Source: AP-15 sp963789025 (lineage in GTDB: Bacteria > Pseudomonadota > Alphaproteobacteria > ATCC43930 > CGMCC-115725). Taken from it: 64,000 nt of DNA. The DNA is taken from NCBI GenBank assembly GCA_963789025.1, contig CAWBIT010000008.1, positions 310,001-374,000 of the forward strand, written 5' to 3'. Of this stretch, positions 36,176 through 45,073 are shown piece after piece (within the stretch, counting starts at the first letter, position 1; each line of letters begins with the position of its first letter). The translations under genes and the position numbers were made by a program. The notes under the pieces were generated by a model. It saw only the letters and a list, made by a program, of their open reading frames with translations, did no database searches and had not been told where the DNA came from.

Positions 36176-36367
36176 ATGCGCAGACTGATCAATCGCTTTC
36201 GCGTTGATGAGCGTGGTGCCACCGCGACCGAATATGCCATGCTTGTCGTCTTTATCGCCCTTGCCGTCGCCACGGGCGCGCAGGCGTTTAGCGGCGGTCT
36301 CAACACGTGGTTTCAAAACGTCAGCACCTCCATCGCTGGCCTTAATAGTAAAATCCCCGGCCCATAA
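36176..36367 (+). CDS. flp: Flp-type IVb pilin
   Basis: Major subunit of the tight-adherence (Tad/Flp) pilus. In the 63-residue prepilin a basic leader ends at Gly14. The mature protein would start ATATEY, with the +5 glutamate (Glu19) and +6 tyrosine (Tyr20) demanded by Flp prepilin peptidases. A hydrophobic helix follows (AMLVVFIALAVATGA), then a short polar tail. It heads the Tad operon, as usual, and is followed by a stable hairpin that would lower expression of downstream genes relative to the pilin. Confidence 0.93.
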   Translation: MRRLINRFRVDERGATATEYAMLVVFIALAVATGAQAFSGGLNTWFQNVSTSIAGLNSKIPGP

Positions 36368-36384
36368 GCGCCGCGTGCCGTGGC

Positions 36385-36415
36385 GGTCGGGAATGGGGTA
36401 GCCCCTTTTCCGACC
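36385..36415 (+). terminator. Hairpin between flp and cpaA (attenuator-like)
   Basis: A 14-base stem with two imperfect pairs (36385-36398 with 36402-36415) closes a three-base loop in the gap between pilin and peptidase genes. No long T run follows. It fits a partial terminator or an mRNA 3'-end stabiliser giving high pilin and low machinery expression. Confidence 0.5.
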
Positions 36416-36450
36416 CTCACCTCCAGATCATTTTCGGCAGGAGCGGAGCA

Positions 36451-36954
36451 GTGCAGACGGCAACCCTGATTGTTGGTTTGGGTATACTGGCGGTTATCGC
36501 CTACGGCGATATGCGCTCGCGGCGCATTCCCAATGTGCTCTCTCTCGCCATCGCGATACTCGGCTTGCTTCGGATAATGCTCGTCCACGACCCGGTCACA
36601 GCGGGTCACACTCTTGCGGCGGGGGCTGCGATCTTCACCGCCGCATTTCTGCTCTTCTGGTACGGCGCCATTGGTGGCGGGGACGCAAAATTGGTTGCCG
36701 CCGCAACACTGCTTGTCGGCTACCACGACTTATTCGGTTTTCTTTTCCTCATGAGCCTTTGCGGCGGAGTGCTCGGGCTCGCCAGTCTCGCGGCGGAAAG
36801 GTTCGATCTGTCTTTCAGACGTTGGCCGTGGGGGCGACACGTATCCTCAACCGACCAGAGCGACCGAGGTCGAGTAGCGTCAAAAGGGTCGACAGTGCCT
36901 TATGGCGTCGCTATCGCCACTGCTGGCGTGATTACGTTGATAGCCGGGAGATGA
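36451..36954 (+). CDS. cpaA: Flp prepilin peptidase (type IV A24 family)
   Basis: Membrane aspartyl protease that cleaves the Flp leader. The 167-residue protein has the two catalytic aspartates, Asp20 in YGDMRSRRIPN and Asp78 in GGGDAKL, with about five hydrophobic helices. GTG 36451 follows GGAGCGGAGCA. Its length matches the short TadV/CpaA peptidases without an N-methylation domain. It is the second gene of the operon and ends six bases before cpaB. Confidence 0.9.
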   Translation: MQTATLIVGLGILAVIAYGDMRSRRIPNVLSLAIAILGLLRIMLVHDPVTAGHTLAAGAAIFTAAFLLFWYGAIGGGDAKLVAAATLLVGYHDLFGFLFLMSLCGGVLGLASLAAERFDLSFRRWPWGRHVSSTDQSDRGRVASKGSTVPYGVAIATAGVITLIAGR

Positions 36955-36960
36955 ACGGCC

Positions 36961-37845
36961 ATGCCCGCGAAAATGATACTTACTCTGTTGTTCTTCGTCT
37001 CTCTATGCGTCGTTGTAATCCTCGCAATTCGTGCACTGCCGCAGCGGTTGAACGGCGATACACCTGGAACTAGGGAGGAAATACTTGTCGCCGCAACAGC
37101 GCTGCAGATCGGCACATTGTTGCGTGCCAAGGACGTGACTTGGCAGCAGAGTGGCGCCAGCGCCGGGCTGGGGCAGATCGCGCGTCCTCGCACTGCAGCC
37201 GGCAGCCCCAATCTCGAACTCGATCAGCAGGCACGCGCCGAAGTGTACGGGGCCGCACTGCGTAGCAGCGTCATGGCTGGCGAGCCGATCAGTCGCGGCG
37301 CCATTGTGAAGCCGGGCGACCGCGACTTTCTCCAGGTCGTGCTCTCACCGCAGGCGCGAGCAATCGCAATCCCAGTGACAACGGGTGGTGCGAGCACAGG
37401 TATCTTATATCCGGGTGACCGGGTCGACGTGATCCTGACACAGACCTTCAAGAACGACCCGCCGCTGGCGCGTCGCTCGGTAGGCGAAACTGTGGTCGAA
37501 AATTTGCGGGTGTTAGCGATCGATGCGCTTGAATCTCGGCCAAATGGCACCGCCAATGGTTTTGGCCGAACGGTGACTCTGGAAGTAACACCTGAGCAGG
37601 CCGAAAGGGTCAATGTCGCCACCGAGCTCGGCAAACTCTCGCTGACATTGCGCAGTGTGAGCGCAGCGAATGTGGCGGTGTCCTCGCCAGTGGGCTTAAC
37701 CAGAACCGCAGGGATCAAACCGATTTGGGCCGGCGACGTTTCGCCGGCGCTGGGCGATGCCGGCCCCACGAAGACCGTCATTGTCGAGCAGCCGATCGTA
37801 GAGGTCATCCACGGAAGCAAAACCGTGTCGGTGAAACTGCAGTGA
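36961..37845 (+). CDS. cpaB: Flp pilus assembly protein CpaB/RcpC
   Basis: Periplasmic/inner-membrane component of the Tad machine. In 294 residues it has an N-terminal anchor helix (ILTLLFFVSLCVVVILAI) and a SAF-type domain (EPISRGAIVKPGDRDFLQ). GGASTGILYPGDRVDVILTQ is characteristic of the RcpC/CpaB family (quoted as YPGDRVDVILT). In most alphaproteobacteria the secretin gene cpaC follows directly; here the next gene is cpaE. The 75-base gap contains nothing resembling a secretin. Confidence 0.9.
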   Translation: MPAKMILTLLFFVSLCVVVILAIRALPQRLNGDTPGTREEILVAATALQIGTLLRAKDVTWQQSGASAGLGQIARPRTAAGSPNLELDQQARAEVYGAALRSSVMAGEPISRGAIVKPGDRDFLQVVLSPQARAIAIPVTTGGASTGILYPGDRVDVILTQTFKNDPPLARRSVGETVVENLRVLAIDALESRPNGTANGFGRTVTLEVTPEQAERVNVATELGKLSLTLRSVSAANVAVSSPVGLTRTAGIKPIWAGDVSPALGDAGPTKTVIVEQPIVEVIHGSKTVSVKLQ

Positions 37846-37919
37846 TGTCGGACCGCCGGCGGATTTTCCGGATAGCGGCGAATCCTTTCGTTTAACGGAA
37901 CGGTCTCGGGGATAGCTGC

Positions 37920-39131
37920 GTGATTAATGCCCTCCAGACCTTGAAGAGTGCGTTGCAGACCCCCGGGCCGATCGAGAAGCCGGTCACACAACCGGCGGGC
38001 CGGGTCCGCTTGATGGCGTTTGTCTTGGACGGACAGAGTGAGGCGTCGTTAAGCTCATACTTTGCGCAGCTCTCGGTTTCCGGCACGATAAGGCGCGGCG
38101 GCCTCGCTGGCGCTATTCGGTACCTCGGCGGGGAACGATCGCCCGAGAGTATTATCGTCGATATCAGCGGCGCGGAAATGCCGGCCTCGCAAATCCATGA
38201 GCTCGCCGAGCTTTGTGAGCCTGGCGTCACTGTGATCGCGATAGGCGACCGAAACGATATCGGCCTTTATCGCGACCTAGTGAGGGCCGGAGTCAGCGAG
38301 TACATCGTCAAGCCAGTGACTGCCCAACTGCTGGCTAAGGCATTGCTTGGCGCGGCCGCCTCGGGCGTAGGAAGCCCGATTAGCCGGAAGCTCGGAAAAG
38401 TCGTCGCCGTGGTTGGTTCCCGCGGCGGTGTCGGCGCGACAACTCTGGCAATCCATCTGGCATTGCATCTGGCCAATCAGCAGAGCCGCCGGGTCATGCT
38501 CCTCGACCTGGATTTGCACACCGGTGACTGCGCCCTCGCGTTAAACCTCAAGCCCACGCCCGGCTTGCGGGAAGCGCTCGCCAACCCGCTGCGCATCGAC
38601 AGCGTCTTTCTCGACCGGACAATGGCGATTCACGGCGAGCGCCTGTTTGTGCTCAGCGCGGAAGAGCCTTTGCGCGTCGACGCAGAGTTTACCGCCGAGG
38701 CGGTTGACAAGCTGGTTGGGGTCCTGCGCACACAGTTTCACTACATTGTAGCCGATGTGCCGAGAATCCCCGGCTCGGCTTACTGGCAGGCGCTCGATAC
38801 CGCCGATCTTCGCATAATCGTGGCCGATCAGACGCTGCGCTCGGTCCGCGATACGGTGCGCTTGCGTGAGGGCTTCAGGGCAGGTCGTGCCGAGCACTCC
38901 AACATGCTCGTCGTCAACCGCAACGGCGAGGGCGGCCGCCGGGCAATGACATTGGAGGAGATGGCCAAAATCAAGCTACAGCCAAATTTTGTAATCCCGT
39001 ACCGGCCGAGCCTGTTCACCGCACCAGGGCCGTTACGGCGCGGCGCTTTGACGGAAGTGGTTGCAGCGCTTGCCGGGGAAATTTCCGGCCGCGCAACAGG
39101 ACGTAAGCGGTGGTGGAGGTTCGCCACATGA
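37920..39131 (+). CDS. cpaE: Flp pilus localisation ATPase-like protein CpaE/TadZ
   Basis: Cytoplasmic protein that places the Tad machine at the cell pole. The 403-residue product has an N-terminal receiver-like domain (IVDISGAEMPAS, VIAIGDRNDIGLYRDLV, ending with VKPVTAQLL) and a C-terminal ParA/MinD-type domain. The P-loop is degenerate, GSRGGVGATT from residue 166, lacking both lysines of the MinD motif, which is usual in CpaE. GTG 37920 is the only sensible start. Its TGA overlaps the ATG of cpaF. Confidence 0.9.
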   Translation: MINALQTLKSALQTPGPIEKPVTQPAGRVRLMAFVLDGQSEASLSSYFAQLSVSGTIRRGGLAGAIRYLGGERSPESIIVDISGAEMPASQIHELAELCEPGVTVIAIGDRNDIGLYRDLVRAGVSEYIVKPVTAQLLAKALLGAAASGVGSPISRKLGKVVAVVGSRGGVGATTLAIHLALHLANQQSRRVMLLDLDLHTGDCALALNLKPTPGLREALANPLRIDSVFLDRTMAIHGERLFVLSAEEPLRVDAEFTAEAVDKLVGVLRTQFHYIVADVPRIPGSAYWQALDTADLRIIVADQTLRSVRDTVRLREGFRAGRAEHSNMLVVNRNGEGGRRAMTLEEMAKIKLQPNFVIPYRPSLFTAPGPLRRGALTEVVAALAGEISGRATGRKRWWRFAT

Positions 39132-40501
39132 TGACGACCGGCTTTGGGCGCCGTGCTCCCGCGCCGCAGCGCCCGGGTCTCGTCCTGATACCCGACGGCG
39201 CCGCGGAATTTCCTGCGCCGGTCATCGATTTAGCCTCATTGAGCGAACTGAAAGAGCGAATTCGCACGGTTTTGCTGTCGCGGATCGACCCGACGGTGGC
39301 TGGCCGCATTCCGCGCGCCGCATTGCGCCGCGAGATCGCCAAACTAGTGAACGAGATTGCGACCGAGGATCGTGTTCAACTCAATAAGCTGGAGGAAATG
39401 GCGCTCGCCGCTGATCTCAGCGACGACATGATCGGGCTCGGTCCGCTCGAGCCGTTCCTCGATGACGAGGACATCACCGATATTTTGGCAAACGGCCCTT
39501 CTGATATCTACGTCGAGCGGAATGGCAAGCTGGAAAAGACCGCTGCCCGCTTTCGCGATGCGCAGCATCTCTCCAGCATCGCGCAGCGGATCGCCACTGC
39601 GATCGGCCGGCGCATCGACGAGGCGAGTCCAATGGTTGACGCCCGGCTCGCTGATGGCAGCAGGGTCAACATCGTCTTGCCGCCGCTGGTGCTGAACGGC
39701 GGGTCGATTTCGATCCGCAAATTCCCGAAACAGACCCTGACGCTCGATATGATGGTGCGGCAGCAGAATTTGTCGTTTCAGGTGGCGCGGCTCTTGGAGA
39801 TCGCCGCACGCTCACGGCTCAATATTCTGATCTCTGGCGGCACCGGCTCCGGCAAGACGACATTGCTGAACGCGGTGTCGCAACACATCGACTGCGATGA
39901 GCGGGTGATCACAGTCGAAGACGCCGTTGAGCTGCGTTTGCAGCAGCCGCACGTCGTGCAGATGGAAACGCGCCCTCCCAACATCGAAGGCGTCGGTCAG
40001 GTCGCGCAGCGCGAGCTCGTGCGCAATGCGCTGCGCATGCGCCCCGACCGCATCATCGTCGGCGAGGTCCGCGGCGCCGAGGCCTTCGACATGCTGCAGG
40101 CGATGAACACCGGGCACGACGGGTCGATGTCGACAGTGCACGCCAACTCACCTCGCGACGCGCTCTACCGGGTCGAAAACATGGTGATGATGGCTAATCT
40201 GAGCTTGCCGCTCAGGGCGATCCGCATGCAGATCGCCAGCGCAGTCAATTTGATCGTACATATCGAACGCATGCGGGACGGCATACGCCGGGTATTGAGT
40301 GTTGCCGAGATCGCAGGGATGGAAGGCGAGATCATCACGATCCGAGAGCTCTTCGGTTTTCAGTGGCGCGGCGAGCGGCTCGCCGGCGGCATCCAGGGTA
40401 GCTGTGAGTCGATGCGGATGCGCCCAGATTTCACCGTGCGCGCGGCACGCTTCGGCCTCGAACGAGACCTCCTGGAGGCGCTTGGTATTGGGGAGACCTG
40501 A
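39128..40501 (+). CDS. cpaF: Tad secretion ATPase CpaF/TadA
   Basis: Hexameric motor ATPase for Flp pilus extension and retraction. In 457 residues it carries the Walker A GGTGSGKTT (from residue 237) and the Asp/His boxes in VITVEDAVELRLQQPHVV. The Walker B/RGAEAFDMLQAMNTGHDGS region is typical of type II/IV secretion ATPases. ATG 39128 overlaps the cpaE stop by four bases, with GGAGG eight bases upstream, and is preferred to the GTG at 39110. The tadB gene starts immediately after its stop. Confidence 0.93.
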   Translation: MMTTGFGRRAPAPQRPGLVLIPDGAAEFPAPVIDLASLSELKERIRTVLLSRIDPTVAGRIPRAALRREIAKLVNEIATEDRVQLNKLEEMALAADLSDDMIGLGPLEPFLDDEDITDILANGPSDIYVERNGKLEKTAARFRDAQHLSSIAQRIATAIGRRIDEASPMVDARLADGSRVNIVLPPLVLNGGSISIRKFPKQTLTLDMMVRQQNLSFQVARLLEIAARSRLNILISGGTGSGKTTLLNAVSQHIDCDERVITVEDAVELRLQQPHVVQMETRPPNIEGVGQVAQRELVRNALRMRPDRIIVGEVRGAEAFDMLQAMNTGHDGSMSTVHANSPRDALYRVENMVMMANLSLPLRAIRMQIASAVNLIVHIERMRDGIRRVLSVAEIAGMEGEIITIRELFGFQWRGERLAGGIQGSCESMRMRPDFTVRAARFGLERDLLEALGIGET

Positions 40502-41452
40502 ATGTTCGATCCGATTCTCCTCGCCGCCCTTCTCACGACGGTGCTGCTCGGCGGTGCGCTATTTTGGGTGCTGCGCCAGGAGCGCCGCAAAGCAAATCTC
40601 GAGCCCATTCTGAGCACTATCGCCAGGGCTGCCTCCATCGCTGATGTGCAAGGCTTCTCCTTACGGAGATCAGGGCCGAAACGCACCGCGCTGCCGACTC
40701 TGTTGTCAAGCCGCCTCGACCTGGCCTTGGCATCGACCGGCAAGCGCATCGGACCGGCGCACCTCGTTGCGGTGGGAATTGCTGCGGCTGCTACCATCGG
40801 TCTGGCCTCGGTCGCAGTGCCGGTTCATCCAATCCTCGCCATCGCTCTCGGCGGTGCTGCGGCGGCTGGTGCCCCAGCGCTGCTCCTCCGGTTTGCACAG
40901 AGCAGATATCAGCGGAAGTTCCTGGACATATTTCCGGACGCACTCGATCTGATTGTCCGCGCCGTCAGGTCCGGTCTTCCCGCACCCGAGGCAATCGAAC
41001 TCGCAACGCACGAGGTTCGACCGCCGGTCGCCACCGAGTTTCGGCGAATATTGGACGAGCTGCGCATCGGCACCGAGATGGACGAAGCGCTGCAGCGCGC
41101 CGCCGACCGCATTCGCGTGCCGGATTTCCGGTTCTTTGCCGTCAGCTTGGTCCTGCAACGCCAAACGGGGGGCGGAATAGCTGAAACCTTATCCAATCTC
41201 AGCGGCATTATTCGCCAACGAAAGGCCTTACGGATGAAGGCCCGCGCGCTGACCGCCGAGGCGCAAGCCTCCGCTGCGATTATTGCGACCACGCCCTTTG
41301 TTGCCGGAGTGGGCCTATTCCTGATCAACCGAGATCTTACTTCGGCCCTGTTTGTTGACCCGCGCGGCCGCTTCTTGCTCGGGGTTGCCGTCGCCAGCTT
41401 GCTGACGGGGCTTGCTGCGATGCGCGCTCTAATAAAGAAAAATCTGCGCTAG
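40502..41452 (+). CDS. tadB: Tad pilus inner-membrane platform protein TadB
   Basis: Polytopic platform component coupling the CpaF motor to pilin assembly. The 316-residue protein has N-terminal hydrophobic helices and a cytoplasmic GspF-type domain (DALDLIVRAVRSGLP, TEMDEALQRAADR, FAVSLVLQRQTGGGIAE). Two C-terminal helices follow. It starts one base after the cpaF stop. The pattern DALDLxVRAVRSGL recurs in its partner TadC as DALDLLVICAEAGL. Confidence 0.9.
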   Translation: MFDPILLAALLTTVLLGGALFWVLRQERRKANLEPILSTIARAASIADVQGFSLRRSGPKRTALPTLLSSRLDLALASTGKRIGPAHLVAVGIAAAATIGLASVAVPVHPILAIALGGAAAAGAPALLLRFAQSRYQRKFLDIFPDALDLIVRAVRSGLPAPEAIELATHEVRPPVATEFRRILDELRIGTEMDEALQRAADRIRVPDFRFFAVSLVLQRQTGGGIAETLSNLSGIIRQRKALRMKARALTAEAQASAAIIATTPFVAGVGLFLINRDLTSALFVDPRGRFLLGVAVASLLTGLAAMRALIKKNLR

Positions 41453-41454
41453 CC

Positions 41455-42465
41455 ATGTCCGAGGCGCCGATCGAATGGCTGACCTCCGTCGCCCATACTT
41501 ATCTTGCGATCCGTATTGGCGAGATGAGATTTGGCTCGTCTGATACCTGCGTTCTTGCGATTGCCTTGACTGCGGCCGTCCTGTCGGCGCTCAATCTCGG
41601 ACGGATCGCTCAGTCGGAGGGTCGTCAGAGGCGCCTTTTAGAGGCGCTGAGGCGCGGGCCATATCACTTCGCCGAACCCTCACAGGAGCCTCGGCAGCCC
41701 TGGTATCAGTGGCTCGGAGCTACGGTAGCGGCAAGTCGGGTCATCGGCACGGCAGCCCAAGAGAGGTTGTTATCCAGGCTCGTAGCAGCAGGGATTAAGG
41801 GACACGGTCATCTCGCCGCGCTGCTTACGGCCAAGCTATTTAGCGCCATCATGTTTTGCCCATTTTGTTGGCTGGTTCTCGAATGGCGCCATTTCTTTGT
41901 GGGAGCTACCCCCGTTAGATTGGCGTTGTTGGTGGGCGCTGCTATCCTCGGCTGGCGCGGTCCCGACGTGGTCCTCTCCCGGCTAGCGGCAAGGCGCCGC
42001 GTGCGTCTCGAAACCGGCATACCCGACGCGCTTGATTTGCTTGTTATCTGTGCCGAGGCCGGTCTCAGCTTGGACCATGCGATCGAACAGGTCAGCCGCG
42101 TCCTCCGCTCCTCCATTCCGGAGGTTGCTGAGGAGTTCGCCGCTACCGCTGCAGAGATGCGCATCTCTGCAGTCCGCGATCAAGCGTTCGACAATCTGGC
42201 GCAGAGAGCGGGCATTGCGAGCCTGCGCGGCATCGTTACTGCGCTCAACCAATCGATCAGGTTCGGTACACCGCTTTCCGGATCGCTGCGAGCCGTGGCG
42301 GCCGAGATGCGAACCGAACGTCTGGTGCGCTTCGAACAGCGCGCGGCGCGCCTTCCCGTCCTTATGACTGTGCCGTTGATGACGTTTATTTTGCCCTCCT
42401 TGATGATTGTGATCGGCACGCCCTTGGCGCTGCGCATCATCGACATGCTGGCAAGGGGGCCGTGA
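41455..42465 (+). CDS. tadC: Tad pilus inner-membrane platform protein TadC
   Basis: Second GspF-type platform protein, 336 residues. IPDALDLLVICAEAGLSLDHAI and FDNLAQRAGIASLRGIVTALNQS are the family signatures (quoted parts DALDLLVICAEAGL and LRGIVTALNQS), with a terminal hydrophobic pair around MTFILPSLMIVIGTP. The ATG is two bases after the tadB stop. Together with TadB it would form the inner-membrane ring. Confidence 0.9.
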   Translation: MSEAPIEWLTSVAHTYLAIRIGEMRFGSSDTCVLAIALTAAVLSALNLGRIAQSEGRQRRLLEALRRGPYHFAEPSQEPRQPWYQWLGATVAASRVIGTAAQERLLSRLVAAGIKGHGHLAALLTAKLFSAIMFCPFCWLVLEWRHFFVGATPVRLALLVGAAILGWRGPDVVLSRLAARRRVRLETGIPDALDLLVICAEAGLSLDHAIEQVSRVLRSSIPEVAEEFAATAAEMRISAVRDQAFDNLAQRAGIASLRGIVTALNQSIRFGTPLSGSLRAVAAEMRTERLVRFEQRAARLPVLMTVPLMTFILPSLMIVIGTPLALRIIDMLARGP

Positions 42466-42652
42466 CGGAACTCCTCGGGATGGCATTTCAGCAGATCCAC
42501 GAGTACGAACGGTGGCTCAGCCGCGGTTCAACCGATCGCCTCCATCCGATTGCTGCGCCGCTGATGTGCTATGAGCTATTTCTGCTCGGCTGAAAAAGGC
42601 CTGCCCGCGATAGAGAAAGCCGGCCGCCGACCAGTTGCGGCTTGTGGTGAAC

Positions 42653-44059
42653 ATGTCGCCTGACTTCGTTCGAGCGCTTCGGAGCGCGATCGCGCATATT
42701 TTTTTTGACCAGACCGGTGCTACGGCAACAATCGTGGCCATCGCTCTTCCTTGTCTGATCGGGATGAGTGCGCTCGGTATTGAAACCGGCGTTTGGTTCG
42801 CGGTCAAATTACAGGATCAGTCTGCCGCCAACTCAGCCGCCATTTCCGCGGCTTATGAAGTGATCGCCGGGAAAACCGACGTGAGCGGCGAGTTGACCGC
42901 GGTCGCCGGCGAGGCAGCCAGACGGAACGGCTACAAGGGCAGTGTGCCGGCAGTCGTTACTCCCTACAACGATGGAGTCGTCACCAACGGCGTCGCGGTT
43001 ACGCTGCAGCAGTCCCAAGGAGCTTTGCTTGCAGCGATGTTTTTGTCCGATGTCACTATAGCCAACACCGCTGTGGCGGTTATAGAGGTGCTGAGTAACC
43101 CTTGCATTCTGGCCCTTGGCACAAACAGCACGGATGTGGAAATCGCCGCTTCTACCCGGCTCGACATGCCCAACTGTTCCGTGGCGGCGAATTCAATCAG
43201 CAGTACCGCGATCGAGCTTCACAGCAGCACCAGTGCCGTAGCTGCAGCAACTTTGGTTACTGCCGGCGAAATATCGTTGCAGGGGATCCCGATCGACCCG
43301 GCAGCACCGCCACCCGAATTCGCGCTATCCTCGACCGCGATGATTGGCGCGGGAAGCGTAGCCGACCCTTATGCTGGTACCCTTATCCATAGCTTTCTTA
43401 TCGTTGGCATGCCGGCGATGCCGAGTTGCATATCCAAGGCTGCAGGGAATGTGACGATCTATACCGGCAATTGCGCGATACCCGGAAAATCACTGACTGA
43501 TCCACAAATTCTTCTGGCGGCGAATACCCGGATATCCGGGTCCTGGCAGATCGCGTCTGGCCAGACGGTTGACCTGTCGCCCGGCACTTATTGGGTCACC
43601 GGCAATCTGACACTTCAGTCGCGCGCCGTGCTCAAGTGCTCGACTTGCGATAATACGACAGGTGCGGGTGTTACGATCATCTTGACCGCGCAGACCAATA
43701 AGATCGGGGCGGTATCGGTGGCCGCCAACGCCAATATGACTCTCAGCGCGCCACATTCAGGGCCCTTTGCCGGCCTTGCGATCATTCAGGATTCCAATGG
43801 CTTGCCACCCGGCACGACCTACACATCGAGCCACAGCACGATTGGCGGCGCCCCGGGGGCGACACTCAACGGGCTCGTCTACTTCCCCAACTCGTCGATG
43901 ACCTTTCACGGAGAACCAACTACCACCGGCCCGCAATGCTTGCTCCTCGTGGTCAAAACGCTGGACATCGATGCTGCGTCGCGGCTCGAAGCCGGCGGAT
44001 GTGCGGGCGCTGGCCTTGGCAATCTTCCTGTAATCGGTACTGTTGCCGTCGCGGAGTGA
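42653..44059 (+). CDS. TadG-like pilus-associated protein
   Basis: A 468-residue envelope protein. The N-terminal segment FFDQTGATATIVAIALPCLIGM is a prepilin-like or signal-anchor helix typical of Tad_N/TadG proteins (quoted part GATATIVAIALPCLIG), followed by AANSAAISAAYEV. The rest is Ser/Thr/Ala-rich and beta-prone with a few Cys pairs (CSTCDN, SRLEAGGCAG), suggesting an extracellular repetitive fold. I do not see the DxSxS of a von Willebrand A domain that many TadG proteins have. ATG 42653 follows GGTGA; an in-frame start at 42635 is possible. It lies 187 bases after tadC. Confidence 0.75.
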   Translation: MSPDFVRALRSAIAHIFFDQTGATATIVAIALPCLIGMSALGIETGVWFAVKLQDQSAANSAAISAAYEVIAGKTDVSGELTAVAGEAARRNGYKGSVPAVVTPYNDGVVTNGVAVTLQQSQGALLAAMFLSDVTIANTAVAVIEVLSNPCILALGTNSTDVEIAASTRLDMPNCSVAANSISSTAIELHSSTSAVAAATLVTAGEISLQGIPIDPAAPPPEFALSSTAMIGAGSVADPYAGTLIHSFLIVGMPAMPSCISKAAGNVTIYTGNCAIPGKSLTDPQILLAANTRISGSWQIASGQTVDLSPGTYWVTGNLTLQSRAVLKCSTCDNTTGAGVTIILTAQTNKIGAVSVAANANMTLSAPHSGPFAGLAIIQDSNGLPPGTTYTSSHSTIGGAPGATLNGLVYFPNSSMTFHGEPTTTGPQCLLLVVKTLDIDAASRLEAGGCAGAGLGNLPVIGTVAVAE

Positions 44060-44061
44060 AG

Positions 44062-44544
44062 ATGCCCAAAAGGTTCAATCGAGAGTGCGGCCAGCGAGGC
44101 GGAGAAATTGCCTCGGGGTACCGAAACCATAATGGCAGCGTAGCTGCAGAGTTCGCGCTGATGGCGCCGATCCTCGTTCTGATCGCGACTGGAATTGCCG
44201 ATTTCGGTAGGCTCGCGACCAAATCTGCCGGACTGGCGGCAACGGCACGGATCGGTGCGGAATATGGGCGGATTTATCCGGACGACACCAGCGGCATACA
44301 GCATGCGATGCAGAGCGCAATGAGCTTTGGTCCGGCATTGACCTTTCCGGCCAGCTTTCCGCGGAGCTGCGAGTGCAATGACGAGACGCCGATTATCTGT
44401 AGCGAGTCGTGTGCCACAGTCGGCCGTCCCGGGCCCAATCGCATGTTCATTCGGATCACCGCAAACCAACTTTTTACTCCGCTGGTGCCGTGGCCGGGCA
44501 TTCCGGCAATGCTAACCGCCGCGACGGAGGTGCGGCTGCAATGA
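44062..44544 (+). CDS. tadE: TadE-family pseudopilin (first)
   Basis: A 160-residue protein with the TadE-like N-terminal segment GSVAAEFALMAPILVLIATGIADFGR, in which a Glu sits early in a hydrophobic helix as in pilins (quoted part AAEFALMAPILVL). The C-terminal part has a cysteine pair cluster (SCECNDETPIICSESC) that probably forms disulfides. The start ATG 44062 is two bases after the previous stop, and the TGA overlaps the ATG of the next gene. It likely caps or initiates the Flp pilus. Confidence 0.85.
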   Translation: MPKRFNRECGQRGGEIASGYRNHNGSVAAEFALMAPILVLIATGIADFGRLATKSAGLAATARIGAEYGRIYPDDTSGIQHAMQSAMSFGPALTFPASFPRSCECNDETPIICSESCATVGRPGPNRMFIRITANQLFTPLVPWPGIPAMLTAATEVRLQ

Positions 44545-45002
44545 ATAGCCGCAAGCGGTCCGGGCACGCATCCGAGGCGGGTTCGGCGGCGGTCGAGGCC
44601 GCCCTCATCATGTCTGTGCTGTTGCTGGCTGTCGTCGGCGCCGTTGAAACCGCGCGAGCCCTATGGACCTACAACACGATGCTGATCGCGGTCGAAGAAG
44701 CCGGCCGCTACGCGATGATGTACAATCACCGTCCGCCCGCGATCTGCGTGACGCAGACCCAGGCCTCGCAATGCCCTGCGTTGTCGAATACGCCGCTGGC
44801 AAATTGTTCCGCCTGGTATGCCCAGCAGGTGTTGGCCGCCTACCGGACTCCTTCCATCGGCGTTTCGGTTGCGGTCGACATGACGACATCCCCAGCCACG
44901 GTCACGATCTGCGCGAGCCACTCATTCGATTTCATCGCACCGCACCTTCTCCCTTACGGACCACTCGATCTGATGAGCAGCGTGACGGTTCCGATGATCT
45001 GA
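44541..45002 (+). CDS. TadE-family pseudopilin (second)
   Basis: A 153-residue protein whose leader ends in GSAAVEAALIMSVLLLAVVGAVE, again an early Glu inside the hydrophobic helix (quoted part AAVEAALIMSVLLL). The C-terminal domain contains four cysteines. It overlaps the previous gene by four bases (ATGA) and is the last gene of the Tad operon on this strand. It is convergent with the hybrid kinase gene. TadE and TadF cannot be told apart with confidence, so no symbol is given. Confidence 0.82.
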   Translation: MNSRKRSGHASEAGSAAVEAALIMSVLLLAVVGAVETARALWTYNTMLIAVEEAGRYAMMYNHRPPAICVTQTQASQCPALSNTPLANCSAWYAQQVLAAYRTPSIGVSVAVDMTTSPATVTICASHSFDFIAPHLLPYGPLDLMSSVTVPMI

Positions 45003-45073
45003 ATTCCTGCGTTTCGAGCGGTCGGGCGGCCCTTTGCGAGATGCGAGACCCTCGCCTTCCGACCTCCTTGGGG

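Noticed and set aside
37920..39131. Degenerate P-loop in CpaE as an inactivating mutation
   Set aside because: The RGGVGATT form is usual in alphaproteobacterial CpaE/TadZ, so it is not a sign of decay.
42480..42593. 37-codon frame between tadC and the TadG-like gene
   Set aside because: No ribosome site and no recognisable feature; probably chance.
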